DNA of 64,000 nt from Burkholderia stabilis (lineage in GTDB: Bacteria; Pseudomonadota; Gammaproteobacteria; Burkholderiales; Burkholderiaceae): contig NZ_CP016444.1 of NCBI RefSeq assembly GCF_001742165.1, positions 682,001-746,000 of the forward strand, in the 5' to 3' direction. The number at the start of each line of letters is the position of its first letter. Position 1 is the stretch's first letter. The notes under the pieces are model-generated. The model had not been told where the DNA came from. It was given only the letters and a program-made list of their open reading frames with translations, and did not search any database. The position numbers and the translations under genes were made by a program. Below are positions 46,402 through 54,992 of this stretch, one piece after another.

Positions 46402-46827
46402 ATGGCCATGAACGTAACGCAGGACGACAGCGACGACGAAGTCATCGCCGCCATCAACACGACCCCGCTGGTGGATGTGATGCTGGTCTTGCTGATCATC
46501 TTTCTCATCACGATCCCGGTGGTCACGCATACCGTGCCGGTGCAGTTGCCGAAGGAAACGGTCAATCCGCTTCAGAGCAAGCCCGACAGCATCGAGGTTG
46601 CCGTGAACAAGGACGGCGTGCTGTTCTGGAATGAGACGCGCGTGGACGCTCAGACGTTGTCCGCGCAACTGAAAGGCATCTCGGGGCGTGATCCACAGCC
46701 CGAGATTCATGTGCGCGGCGATCAGACCACACGCTACGAGTTCATCGCCCGCGTGGTGAATGCGTGCGAGCGAGCAGGAATCTCGAAGGTGTCGTTCATC
46801 ACCCAGCCGCCAGCGCGCGGCGATTGA
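46402..46827 (+). CDS. ExbD/TolR-type protein, first copy
   Basis: 141 residues. One membrane helix with the conserved Asp (INTTPLVDVMLVLLIIFLI), then a periplasmic domain (EIHVRGDQTTRYEFIARVV). It begins 12 bases after exbB. Paired with a second, distinct ExbD. Confidence 0.93.
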   Translation: MAMNVTQDDSDDEVIAAINTTPLVDVMLVLLIIFLITIPVVTHTVPVQLPKETVNPLQSKPDSIEVAVNKDGVLFWNETRVDAQTLSAQLKGISGRDPQPEIHVRGDQTTRYEFIARVVNACERAGISKVSFITQPPARGD

Positions 46828-46852
46828 ACAAACGAGTAAAGGAGCCCAAACG

Positions 46853-47269
46853 ATGGCGATGAACGTTCCATCGGGTAGCGACGAGCCGGACGTGCTGGTG
46901 GACATCAACACGACACCGCTCATCGACGTGATGCTGGTGCTGCTGATCATGCTCATCATCACGATCCCGATACAGATGCATGCAGTCAAGATGAACCTGC
47001 CGGTAGACAGCCCGTCGCCGCCGGCTACGCCGCCGCAGGTCGTGCGGATCGACATCGACTCCGGCGGGGCGCTCAAATGGAACGGTGCGCCGCTCGCGGC
47101 AGGCGCCGATCTCGAACGCCATATGGCCGAAATCGCGATCCAGCCGGACCAGCCGGAGATCCATCTTTCCCCGGACAAGCTCGCACCGTACAGTGCCGTG
47201 GCGCAGGTGATGGCGGCGGCGCAGCGCGAAGGCGCAACGAAGATCGGTCTGGTTGCCGCCGAACCTTGA
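46853..47269 (+). CDS. ExbD/TolR-type protein, second copy
   Basis: 138 residues; membrane helix INTTPLIDVMLVLLIMLIITI with the proton-path Asp, then a periplasmic domain. It shares the layout of the preceding ExbD but not its detailed sequence, as in TonB loci (for example of Xanthomonas) with two exbD genes. AAAGGAG lies before the ATG. Confidence 0.92.
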   Translation: MAMNVPSGSDEPDVLVDINTTPLIDVMLVLLIMLIITIPIQMHAVKMNLPVDSPSPPATPPQVVRIDIDSGGALKWNGAPLAAGADLERHMAEIAIQPDQPEIHLSPDKLAPYSAVAQVMAAAQREGATKIGLVAAEP

Positions 47270-47368
47270 CCAGGCAGCCGGGAGAAGCAGGCGGGGCCCG
47301 GATCTAGCTGGATGCAGGGGAGTGATCAAGTGCGGAACAGGTTTTCTACAAATTATTAAGATATCCGT

Positions 47369-49861
47369 ATGAATAATATTGAATGGCGCAGCGCTTCAGG
47401 CTTTTCATTTCGCGGAACGGCCGCGCGCAAAAGGAAATCGTCGGATGGGCGACCCGCACCGCGCGTGCGGGTGACGACACTGTCGATCGCGGTATTAGCA
47501 TCATGCGGCAGCGCAGTGGCATGGGCTCAGGAAGCCGGGGCGCCTGCGATTGCCACCAGCGGTGTCGCAGCGACCGGCACGGTGCAGCAGGACACGGTCG
47601 TAGTCACCGGCAGCCGCACGGAAACCAAAGCGAGCAAGAGCCTCACGCCGGTCGACGTCATCAGCGGAACGCAACTCCGCGCGACGGGGCAAACCAACCT
47701 GCGCGACGCACTGGTTCAGCTTTCCCCGTCGATTGGCCACGAGACCTACGCCGGCGACACGGCGATGCTGACCAACACACTCTCGCTGCACGGCCTGAGC
47801 CCCGACCACGTGCTCGTGCTCGTCAACGGAAAGCGACGCCATACCACGGCGAATATCTCGCTCGACGGCGGGCTGAACCAGGGCGCGACCGGTGTGGATG
47901 TGGACATGATTCCCATCGCGCTCATCGACCATGTCGAGATATTGCGCGACGGTGCAGCCGCGCAATACGGCTCGGACGCGATTGCGGGGGTCATCAACAT
48001 CATTCTGAAGCGCGCGTCGCGCGGCGGCGAAGTGACGTCGACGACGGGACAGACCTATGCCGGCGACGGGCTGAAGAACGCCGAATCGGCGAATATCGGT
48101 TTCAACCTCGGCGGCAGGGGCTTTGTCGATCTGAGCGCCGAATACGCCCGACAAAACCATACGGTTCGCACCGGCCCGGACGACTATTTCGGTCGTTTTC
48201 CCGCGGGGCAGGGCTACTACAATCGGATGCTGGGCGATCCGTCCGCCACCCGAGAATCGGTGGGCTTCAACGCGGGTTATTATCTGGGCGATAACGTCGA
48301 ACTCTACGGCTTTGGTACCTATGCGCATCGCAAAGCAAGCGCGTATCAGAACTTTCGTCCGTCGTCGGTGCTGCCGGCTGTCTATCCGGACGGCTTCACG
48401 CCGCAGGAAACGGTCGACGAAAACGACTACTCGATCACGGCTGGTGTAAAGGGCGACAATCTGTTTGGCTGGTCGTGGGATCTGAGCACGACCTACGGCG
48501 GCGATCACGACAGCATCGGCATGGTCGATTCGGCCAACACGGGGCTCTATGCGGCGGCGGGATTCACGCCCACGACGTTTCGGCTTGCCACGTTGAGCAA
48601 CACGCAGTTCACCAACAATCTGGATTTCTCTCGTGCATTCAGCCTGCCGCTGCTGGCCGGGCCGTTGCACGTGTCGTTCGGTGTGGAGGAGCGTCGCGAG
48701 ACCTATACCGTGCGTGCGGGCGATCCCTATTCGTATGTCTATGGCGGCGCACAGGCGCTGCCTGGCCTGGCGCCGGTCAGCGCGAGCGACAACTCGCGCA
48801 ACGTGTTCGGCACCTATATCGATCTGTCGACAAAGCTCACACAGCAATGGCAGATCGATCTGTCCGGTCGTTATGAGCATTACAACGACGTGGGCGATAC
48901 CACCAACGGAAAGATTTCCACGCGCTACGACTTCACACCGCGCTTCGCCGTTCGCGGCAGCCTCAGCACGGGCTTTCGCGCGCCATCGCTTGCCACGGAA
49001 TACTATACGAACATCAACGTCTCGCCGGCCTCGGCGCAGGGCTTGCTCGCCGCGAATTCCGCAGCGGCAAGGCTGCTCGGCGCGCAGTCGCTCAAGCCGG
49101 AGGAGTCGACCAACTATAACGTCGGCTTCGTGTTGCAACCGGTCGACATTCTGCATCTCACGCTCGATGCCTACCAGATCGACATCCGCAATCGCATCGT
49201 GATGGGCGGCACGGCATCGGGGGCCGATGCGATCGCGGCCATGCAGGGGGCAGGGCTGTCGCTACCGGATTCGATTCCGGCGTCGGCGGTGTCGGCCAGC
49301 TATTTCACCAATGGCGCCAGGACGCGCACGCGCGGCATCGATCTCACCGGCACGTATCACACGGGCCTCGGTCGTTTCGGCCAGGTGGACTGGGACCTGG
49401 GCGTGAACCTCAATACCACGTCGGTCCGCGAACTGGCCAAGGGCGCCAACGGCGCGCCGACGCTCAATGCGCAGCAGATCGGCTGGCTTACGACGTCGAC
49501 GCCGAAGAACAAGATCATCGTCGGCGGGACCTGGCGTCGCGATAAATGGGCGGTGAGCCTGCATGAAACACGTTACGGCTCCACGTCGAGCGAAATGACC
49601 TATATCGTCGGACCGAACGCGTTTTCCACCACGCAGTTCCAGCATGTCGATAACGCCGCGCGCTACGTCACCGACGTGGAGGTGCGTTACGACGTGACGA
49701 AGAAATTCCAGATTGCCGTCGGCGCGAACAATCTGTTCGACGTTTATCCGTCGAAGGTTCCTTACGTGGCTCAACTGGAAGGCGTTCAATACGATACCTA
49801 TGCGTCGAATGTCGGCGTGAACGGCGGTTTTTATTACCTGCGCGCGCGTTACCAGTTCTAA
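47369..49861 (+). CDS. TonB-dependent outer-membrane receptor
   Basis: 830 residues. Extended signal peptide (hydrophobic about 37-53, ending AWAQEA), TonB box DTVVVTGSR near 76-84, plug (LTPVDVISGTQLRATG, GLSPDHVLVLVNGKRRH, VEILRDGAAAQYGSDAIAGVINIIL) and a long barrel ending YLRARYQF. The plug pattern is that of general TonB receptors rather than the siderophore class at 2383. Its own TonB-ExbB-ExbD-ExbD genes precede it. Confidence 0.93.
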   Translation: MNNIEWRSASGFSFRGTAARKRKSSDGRPAPRVRVTTLSIAVLASCGSAVAWAQEAGAPAIATSGVAATGTVQQDTVVVTGSRTETKASKSLTPVDVISGTQLRATGQTNLRDALVQLSPSIGHETYAGDTAMLTNTLSLHGLSPDHVLVLVNGKRRHTTANISLDGGLNQGATGVDVDMIPIALIDHVEILRDGAAAQYGSDAIAGVINIILKRASRGGEVTSTTGQTYAGDGLKNAESANIGFNLGGRGFVDLSAEYARQNHTVRTGPDDYFGRFPAGQGYYNRMLGDPSATRESVGFNAGYYLGDNVELYGFGTYAHRKASAYQNFRPSSVLPAVYPDGFTPQETVDENDYSITAGVKGDNLFGWSWDLSTTYGGDHDSIGMVDSANTGLYAAAGFTPTTFRLATLSNTQFTNNLDFSRAFSLPLLAGPLHVSFGVEERRETYTVRAGDPYSYVYGGAQALPGLAPVSASDNSRNVFGTYIDLSTKLTQQWQIDLSGRYEHYNDVGDTTNGKISTRYDFTPRFAVRGSLSTGFRAPSLATEYYTNINVSPASAQGLLAANSAAARLLGAQSLKPEESTNYNVGFVLQPVDILHLTLDAYQIDIRNRIVMGGTASGADAIAAMQGAGLSLPDSIPASAVSASYFTNGARTRTRGIDLTGTYHTGLGRFGQVDWDLGVNLNTTSVRELAKGANGAPTLNAQQIGWLTTSTPKNKIIVGGTWRRDKWAVSLHETRYGSTSSEMTYIVGPNAFSTTQFQHVDNAARYVTDVEVRYDVTKKFQIAVGANNLFDVYPSKVPYVAQLEGVQYDTYASNVGVNGGFYYLRARYQF

Positions 49862-50016
49862 CGAGGCGGGGCGAACCGCCACGCATTGCAGAAATCGTTC
49901 GTGCGCGATCGTGCGTCGTATCGACAGGCTGCCCCGATTCCCGGCGAGCGATCATCCTGCTCGCCGACTTCCAACCATTTGACTCATGTGCCGTCGGCAT
50001 ATGGGGAAGGCGTGAC

Positions 50017-50136
50017 ATGACCCGGTCCCTTTCCATTCTCTACAAGAACCCGATCGCCGAGGGGCCAAGTGTGCACGCCGCATGGCGCTTCACGATTCGG
50101 CTGGCGCAACGCCATGGCTTTCCCGAGGTGCACTGA
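50017..50136 (+). CDS. small ORF coupled to acetyltransferase
   Basis: 39 residues: starts MTRSLSILYKNPIAEGPS and ends RHGFPEVH. GGGGAAGG lies 6 bases before its ATG, and its TGA overlaps the ATG of the acetyltransferase (TGATG), so it could be a translated leader or a remnant of a longer gene. No family recognised. Confidence 0.4.
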   Translation: MTRSLSILYKNPIAEGPSVHAAWRFTIRLAQRHGFPEVH

Positions 50137-50705
50137 TGGCGCACGAATCGGTCATCTATGTTTCGGTGCGCGACCCACGCGCACGGCCTTTGTTCGAGGG
50201 GCTTGCAGACGAATATCGCCGCCGCTATCTCGACGTGGTCGCCGCGGAGGATATCGAGCGCGAGCTGACGCGTTATCCCGACGAGGATTTCGTGCAGCCA
50301 CGCGGCGCGTTCCTGCTGCTGTTGCGCGATGGCGTGGCGGTGGCGGGTGGCGCCTTCATGCCTCACGTGGATGCCGGCACGGCGGAGCTCAAGCGGATCT
50401 GGGCAAGCCGCGATACGCGTCGGCAGGGTCTCGCGCGCCGTGTGCTGACGGAACTGGAAGCGCAGGCGGCGCGCCAGGGCTATACGCGCGTTTTTCTCGG
50501 TACCGGCCCACGCCAGCCCGAAGCCGTGGGGCTCTACACCGCGAGCGGCTATACGCTGCTGTCGGCGCATGATTTTGGTGACGTGCACCCGCCCGGTTAT
50601 CACTTCGAGAAACATCTTCCCGCGCTGAACGGCTCCTCGCTCGGTACCGTGAGCGAACGTACCTCGAGGCGAGTTTCGACGGACCGGTGCAGCCAGCGTT
50701 CGTAA
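50136..50705 (+). CDS. GNAT-family N-acetyltransferase
   Basis: 189 residues. Acetyl-CoA loop RIWASRDTRRQGLARRVLTELEAQA (about 87-111), then VFLGTGPRQPEAVGLYTASGYTLL. Transfers an acetyl group to an amine. The last 30 residues (after FEKHLP) look unlike the family and may be read-through of foreign sequence at the junction with the next, truncated gene. The stop codon lies in the same frame as the downstream binding-protein gene. Confidence 0.85.
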   Translation: MAHESVIYVSVRDPRARPLFEGLADEYRRRYLDVVAAEDIERELTRYPDEDFVQPRGAFLLLLRDGVAVAGGAFMPHVDAGTAELKRIWASRDTRRQGLARRVLTELEAQAARQGYTRVFLGTGPRQPEAVGLYTASGYTLLSAHDFGDVHPPGYHFEKHLPALNGSSLGTVSERTSRRVSTDRCSQRS

Positions 50706-50780
50706 CGGGGCAACGCATGGCCGGTCATTAGTCCCGCGAGCGTATCGGCGCCGTTCTCGCTGGGCGGCTATGTCAGCGCC

Positions 50781-51689
50781 ATGCACGTGCAGAAGTTGCT
50801 GGAGCAGGAATTCGCGGCAGACGGCACGGCCATCTCCTGGCAATTTTTTGCCGGGGAGGGGCCGGCCGTCAACGAGGCTCTGGCGCAGGGGGCGCTCGAT
50901 TTTGCCTGGCAGGGCGATTTGCCGGAAATCGTGGCGCGTTCGCGCGGCCTCGCCACAAGGCAATTGCTGGTCGCAGGTAACCGCATGCCGGTGCTGCTTG
51001 CTGCCAACAAGCGCGCCGGCATCACCGGCATCGCGTCCCTCAAGGGTAAGAGCGTCGCGAATTTCCGGGGCACCAACCTGCAGCTCAGTGTAGACCGCAT
51101 CCTTGCCAGCGCGGGGCTCAGCGAGCGTGACGTGCACATCGTCAATCTCGACCAGACGACGGCGGCGCAGGCTGTCGCGCAAGGGCAGATCGACGCGACC
51201 TTTGCCGGCCTCGCATTGCCGCAACGCATTGCCGCGCGGCTCGATACGGTATTCGTCACGGGGCCGCGGACGCCCGCTTTCACGGCACAGAATTCGTTTA
51301 TCGTCACGGAACAATTTGCGGCCGCCCATCCGGACGCAGTCGATCGCGTCGTACGGGTCGCGGTACAGGCCGCGCATTGGGCCTCGCAAGAGAAGAACCG
51401 CACTGCGCTGTACGAGATATTCGACAAGAGCGGTTACCCGGCCGATTTCATCCGGACCGCGTTCGACACGCTGGATCTCAAGATCTGGAACTCGCCGCTT
51501 TGGGATGGCTTTGCCGCCGCACAGCTCTCCCGCTCGACGGTCGACAGCTTCACATACGGGTTGGTGCGAACCCCGGTTTCCGTGGCGGGCTGGATCGATG
51601 CCGGGCCGCTGCGCCGGGCGTTGGCGGCGACTGGCCTGACGGGCTTCTGGCCCAGCTTCTCGCCGGACGGCCTGACGAGGCTGAGCTGA
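50781..51689 (+). CDS. SsuA-like binding protein, 5' truncated (no signal peptide)
   Basis: 302 codons from the first ATG. LLEQEFAADGTAISWQFFAGEGP, ALDFAWQGDLPEIVARSR, IASLKGKSVANFRGTN and IVNLDQTTAAQAV match sulfonate/nitrate/taurine-type binding proteins. Homology extends upstream of this ATG in the same frame (SAPFSLGGYVSAM) back to the acetyltransferase stop at 50703-50705, but no start codon and no signal peptide are present. The product would not reach the periplasm, so the gene looks damaged. It is followed directly by two permeases and an ATPase. Confidence 0.8.
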   Translation: MHVQKLLEQEFAADGTAISWQFFAGEGPAVNEALAQGALDFAWQGDLPEIVARSRGLATRQLLVAGNRMPVLLAANKRAGITGIASLKGKSVANFRGTNLQLSVDRILASAGLSERDVHIVNLDQTTAAQAVAQGQIDATFAGLALPQRIAARLDTVFVTGPRTPAFTAQNSFIVTEQFAAAHPDAVDRVVRVAVQAAHWASQEKNRTALYEIFDKSGYPADFIRTAFDTLDLKIWNSPLWDGFAAAQLSRSTVDSFTYGLVRTPVSVAGWIDAGPLRRALAATGLTGFWPSFSPDGLTRLS

Positions 51690-52504
51690 TGCCTGGCATC
51701 GCGATACGGCAGTTCGTGCGCGGGCGCGGTGCGGCCGAGGCGCTGGGCGCCGTGCGGCGGCGGGGCACGGGTGGCATCGTGCCGATCGCGCTGCTGGCAC
51801 TGTGGCAGCTCGCGGCGATGCGCGGCTGGGTGGCGGCGCTCGTGTTGCCCTCGCCCGCGCAAGTGGGCCAGGCGCTCGCCGCCGCCGCCGAATCGGGCGT
51901 TCTCGCCGCCGGGATGGCGGTCAGCTTGCGTCGCGTAGCGGTGGGTTACCTCCTCGGCGTGACCATCGGCCTGCCGCTCGGCATCCTGATGACGCTTTCG
52001 CCGGTGGCGCGCAAGCTCGTCGCCCCGGGCTTCTATTTCATCGTGCGTGTTCCACTGCTCGCCTGGGTGCCGTTTCTCATGGTGCTGTTCGGTATCGGCG
52101 AGACGCTGAAGCTGGTCATCATTGCCAAATCGGTGCTCGCGCCGGTCACCCTGAATACCGAGCGGGCGATGAAGTCGCTGCCGCCGGCCTGGACCGAGCT
52201 GGGACGGGCGCTGAGCCTGAACCGCCGGCAGACGCTGCGCTGCATCCTGTTCCCGGCCACGGTTCTGCCGGTTTTCGTGGGCCTGCGGCTCGGGCTCGTA
52301 CAGGGCTGGGCGGCGCTGGTGGGCGTGGAGCTCCTCGCTTCGACCAATGGCATCGGCTACCAGCTCACCATGTCGCGCCAACTGTTCCAGCTGGATACGA
52401 TGATGGCGCTGATGCTCGTGATCGGCGCGGTCGGCCTGTTGCTCGATCGTGGGCTGGCGCGCACCGAGCGGTCTCTCGCCCGCCGTTACGGAGGTGCACC
52501 GTGA
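51689..52504 (+). CDS. ABC transporter permease, SsuC/TauC family
   Basis: 271 residues, about six membrane helices. The EAA-type loop AWTELGRALSLNRRQTLRCILFP (around 173-195) contacts the ATPase. Start ATG overlaps the TGA of the binding protein (TGATG). First of two permeases that likely form a heterodimer; the substrate is an anion such as a sulfonate, by family. Confidence 0.9.
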   Translation: MPGIAIRQFVRGRGAAEALGAVRRRGTGGIVPIALLALWQLAAMRGWVAALVLPSPAQVGQALAAAAESGVLAAGMAVSLRRVAVGYLLGVTIGLPLGILMTLSPVARKLVAPGFYFIVRVPLLAWVPFLMVLFGIGETLKLVIIAKSVLAPVTLNTERAMKSLPPAWTELGRALSLNRRQTLRCILFPATVLPVFVGLRLGLVQGWAALVGVELLASTNGIGYQLTMSRQLFQLDTMMALMLVIGAVGLLLDRGLARTERSLARRYGGAP

Positions 52505-53289
52505 CCGTTCGGGCATGGCATGCGTCGCGCGTGGCCACCCTGGCGTTGGGTCTGGTCCTGCCTTGCGCGCTGGCCGTCATCTGGCAGCTTGCCGTCGACA
52601 TCGGCGTGGTCGATGCCGGCGTCTGGGCCTCGCCCGCGCTGGTTGCCCGGGCCGTCGCCACGCAAGCGATCGACCCGCAATTCCACACGGATATGCTCGC
52701 CAGCCTGCGACGCGATGCGCTGGGCACCGTGCTCGGTATTCTGGTCGGGCTACCTGCCGGGCTCGCGCTCGGCCGCTTCCGTACGGCGCAGGCGCTGTTC
52801 TCGCCAACCCTCGACGCGGCGAAATCCGTGCCGATCTTCGCGTTCGTCCCGCTGTTGTCCGTCTGGGTGGGTTCTGGCGAGGCCGGCAAGGTCACCTTCA
52901 TCGCACTGGTCGCCGCGTTGCCGGTGGTGTTCAACGCAGCCGAGGGCGCCGCGTCGCTGGCGGCCGGGCACGATGAGCTGGCGCGGCTCTACCGGTTGCG
53001 TCCGCTTGACCGGCTGCGCCGCGTGCTGTTGCCTGCGTCGCTGCCCGGCATCCTGCGCGGCGTGCATCTCGCGCTGCTTTACGGCTGGCTGGCGACCATC
53101 GGCGCCGAGTTCCTGTTCGAGGCAGGCAGCGGTCTCGGTACCAACATCATGGGCGCGCGCGAAATGTATGCGCTCGATTTCGTTACTGCCGACATGCTGG
53201 CGATCGGTTTGATCGGTATTGTGCTCGACCTCGGTTTTGCCCGCGCCGAGGCGTATCTGTTGCGCTGGCGGGGGGAGCAGGATTCATGA
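52501..53289 (+). CDS. ABC transporter permease, second, SsuC/TauC family
   Basis: 262 residues starting at GTG, which overlaps the preceding stop (GTGA). About six membrane helices; the EAA loop is HDELARLYRLRPLDRLRRVLLP. Overlaps the ATPase start by ATGA. Two different permeases in one importer is less usual than the homodimeric SsuC arrangement. Confidence 0.9.
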   Translation: MTVRAWHASRVATLALGLVLPCALAVIWQLAVDIGVVDAGVWASPALVARAVATQAIDPQFHTDMLASLRRDALGTVLGILVGLPAGLALGRFRTAQALFSPTLDAAKSVPIFAFVPLLSVWVGSGEAGKVTFIALVAALPVVFNAAEGAASLAAGHDELARLYRLRPLDRLRRVLLPASLPGILRGVHLALLYGWLATIGAEFLFEAGSGLGTNIMGAREMYALDFVTADMLAIGLIGIVLDLGFARAEAYLLRWRGEQDS

Positions 53290-54059
53290 CCAGACCACTT
53301 TTGCAACTCGCCGGCGTCGGCAAGCACTTCACGCTGGATGGACGCGCAGTGCCGGTGCTGCGCGACATCAACCTCGAATTGCAGCCCGGCGGCTTTACCG
53401 CCATCGTCGGGGCCAGCGGTTGCGGAAAATCCACGCTGCTGAGGCTCATTGCCGGGCTCGATCGGCCGGATACCGGCAGCATCCTGCTCGATGGCGCGCC
53501 TGTCGGCGCACCTTCTTCCGACTGCGGCATGATCTTCCAGGATCACCGGTTGCTGCCCTGGCTTACCGTGGCGCAGAACGTGGCGCTGGCGCTGGCCAAC
53601 GCGTCGCTCTCGGCCCTCGCACGGCGGGAGAGAGTCGAGGCGTGTCTGGAACTTGTCGGGCTGGCGCGCTTTGCCAACGCATTTCCGCGCCAGCTTTCCG
53701 GCGGCATGGCGCAGCGCGTTGCGATCGCCCGTGGCCTGGCGCCGCGTCCCCGGCTGCTACTGCTGGACGAGCCCTTCAGCGCACTCGACTCCTTGACCCG
53801 CACGCGGTTGCAGACGGAATTGCGACATATCTGGGAGCGCGAGAATACCGCGATGATACTGGTGACGCATGATGTGGAAGAAGCCGTGTATCTCGCGTCG
53901 CACGTGCTGGTTCTGGCGCCCAACCCCGGCCGGATTGCAGTGGGCCATCCGGTCGGGCTGCCGCATCCGCGTTTGCGTGAAACCAGCGGGTTCGCTGCAC
54001 TGAAGGCGGGCATCCTGCAGGTGCTGGAGCGGCACATCGTGCAGGACGCTGTCGCGTAA
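53286..54059 (+). CDS. ABC transporter ATP-binding protein, SsuB/TauB family
   Basis: 257 residues. Walker A GASGCGKST (42-50), Q-loop MIFQDHRLLPWLTV, signature LSGGMAQRVAIARGLA, Walker B LLLLDEPFSALDS and H-loop VTHDVEEA are all intact. Energises the two permeases upstream. Confidence 0.95.
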   Translation: MTRPLLQLAGVGKHFTLDGRAVPVLRDINLELQPGGFTAIVGASGCGKSTLLRLIAGLDRPDTGSILLDGAPVGAPSSDCGMIFQDHRLLPWLTVAQNVALALANASLSALARRERVEACLELVGLARFANAFPRQLSGGMAQRVAIARGLAPRPRLLLLDEPFSALDSLTRTRLQTELRHIWERENTAMILVTHDVEEAVYLASHVLVLAPNPGRIAVGHPVGLPHPRLRETSGFAALKAGILQVLERHIVQDAVA

Positions 54060-54140
54060 CGCGGGATGACCTCGATTTTCGAGCAATTTCCCGGGCGCGA
54101 GCATCGGTTTTGGACTCTTCATTTAGCCCGTCGGTAATCG

Positions 54141-54177
54141 CTGGATAGGGCTGGATAGGGCTGGATGGGGCTGGACG
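54141..54177 (+). repeat. 10-bp tandem repeat, about 3.7 copies
   Basis: CTGGATAGGG, CTGGATAGGG, CTGGATGGGG, CTGGACG in direct order, 59 bases before the Nudix start. The 10-base period equals about one DNA turn. Function unknown. Confidence 0.8.
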
Positions 54178-54235
54178 AAATGGAACGCATTGATGAGGTA
54201 AGCTGCTTTGTTGGGAGATACTCTGATTTAGATGG

Positions 54236-54955
54236 ATGTTCCTGGATATCAATCTGGCAGAAGACATGGAACCCGACAAAATCATTCCGAACACCGGCAG
54301 CGGGCTTGCGAGCGCGCACGCGGATGCCGGCCCGCTGCAGGCTGTCCTGGAAACGATCGTCCGTGGTGTGGAAGCTTTCCACATTCCTGCCGGAACGGAT
54401 TGGCGCGACGCGAAGCGGTACCTCGCGGACGACGATGGACAGTGGAAATTCTCGGCTGTCCTGGTGGCGATCGTCGAGCGGCGCGAGCCGACGATCCTGC
54501 TGACCAAGCGCTCGTCGGGGCTCAGCGAATATTCGTCGCACGTGAGTTTCCCCGGCGGGCGTCCGGCGGAATCCGACGGCAATATCGGCGCGACGGCGCT
54601 GCGCGAGGCTTTCGAAGAAATCCGGTTGGCGCCCGGCGTCATCCGGGTGGTCGGATGCCTGCCGATTCATAAAACCCGAAAGCGCAATCACGCCATTTTT
54701 CCCGTTGTCGGCATCGTGCCGGACACCGCCGAATGGGAAGCGGCGCCGGCCGAAGTCGAGGAGATCTTCGAGTTCCCGTTCTCGACGCTGCTGAATCCCG
54801 CTCTGCCGCGGCAATACAGTGAAGGCGAGCGGGCAGGTTCGTGGTACTGGGCGGATCAGGCGCAGGACGTCTGGGGCGTGACGGCCGTCATACTGAAATC
54901 GCTGGCAGCGCTCGCGCTCGATGCTGCGCGCGATGCGCGCGGGCGGCGCGACTAG
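54236..54955 (+). CDS. Nudix hydrolase, CoA-pyrophosphatase-like
   Basis: 239 residues. ILLTKRSSGLSEYSSHVSFPGG followed by the Nudix box GGRPAESDG..GATALREAFEEIRL resembles NudL-type CoA diphosphatases (UPF0035 motif before the box). ATG at 54236 is used; ATG at 54266 (MEPDKI) is a possible later start. Preceded by a short tandem repeat. Confidence 0.85.
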   Translation: MFLDINLAEDMEPDKIIPNTGSGLASAHADAGPLQAVLETIVRGVEAFHIPAGTDWRDAKRYLADDDGQWKFSAVLVAIVERREPTILLTKRSSGLSEYSSHVSFPGGRPAESDGNIGATALREAFEEIRLAPGVIRVVGCLPIHKTRKRNHAIFPVVGIVPDTAEWEAAPAEVEEIFEFPFSTLLNPALPRQYSEGERAGSWYWADQAQDVWGVTAVILKSLAALALDAARDARGRRD

Positions 54956-54992
54956 GTTCACGCATCGGGCGTTCTTCCGGCAAAGGGCACGC

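Noticed and set aside
50040..51800. 586-codon minus-strand frame opposite the acetyltransferase and binding protein
   Set aside because: Considered because the sense binding-protein gene is truncated, but the translation is Arg-rich with no recognisable domain.
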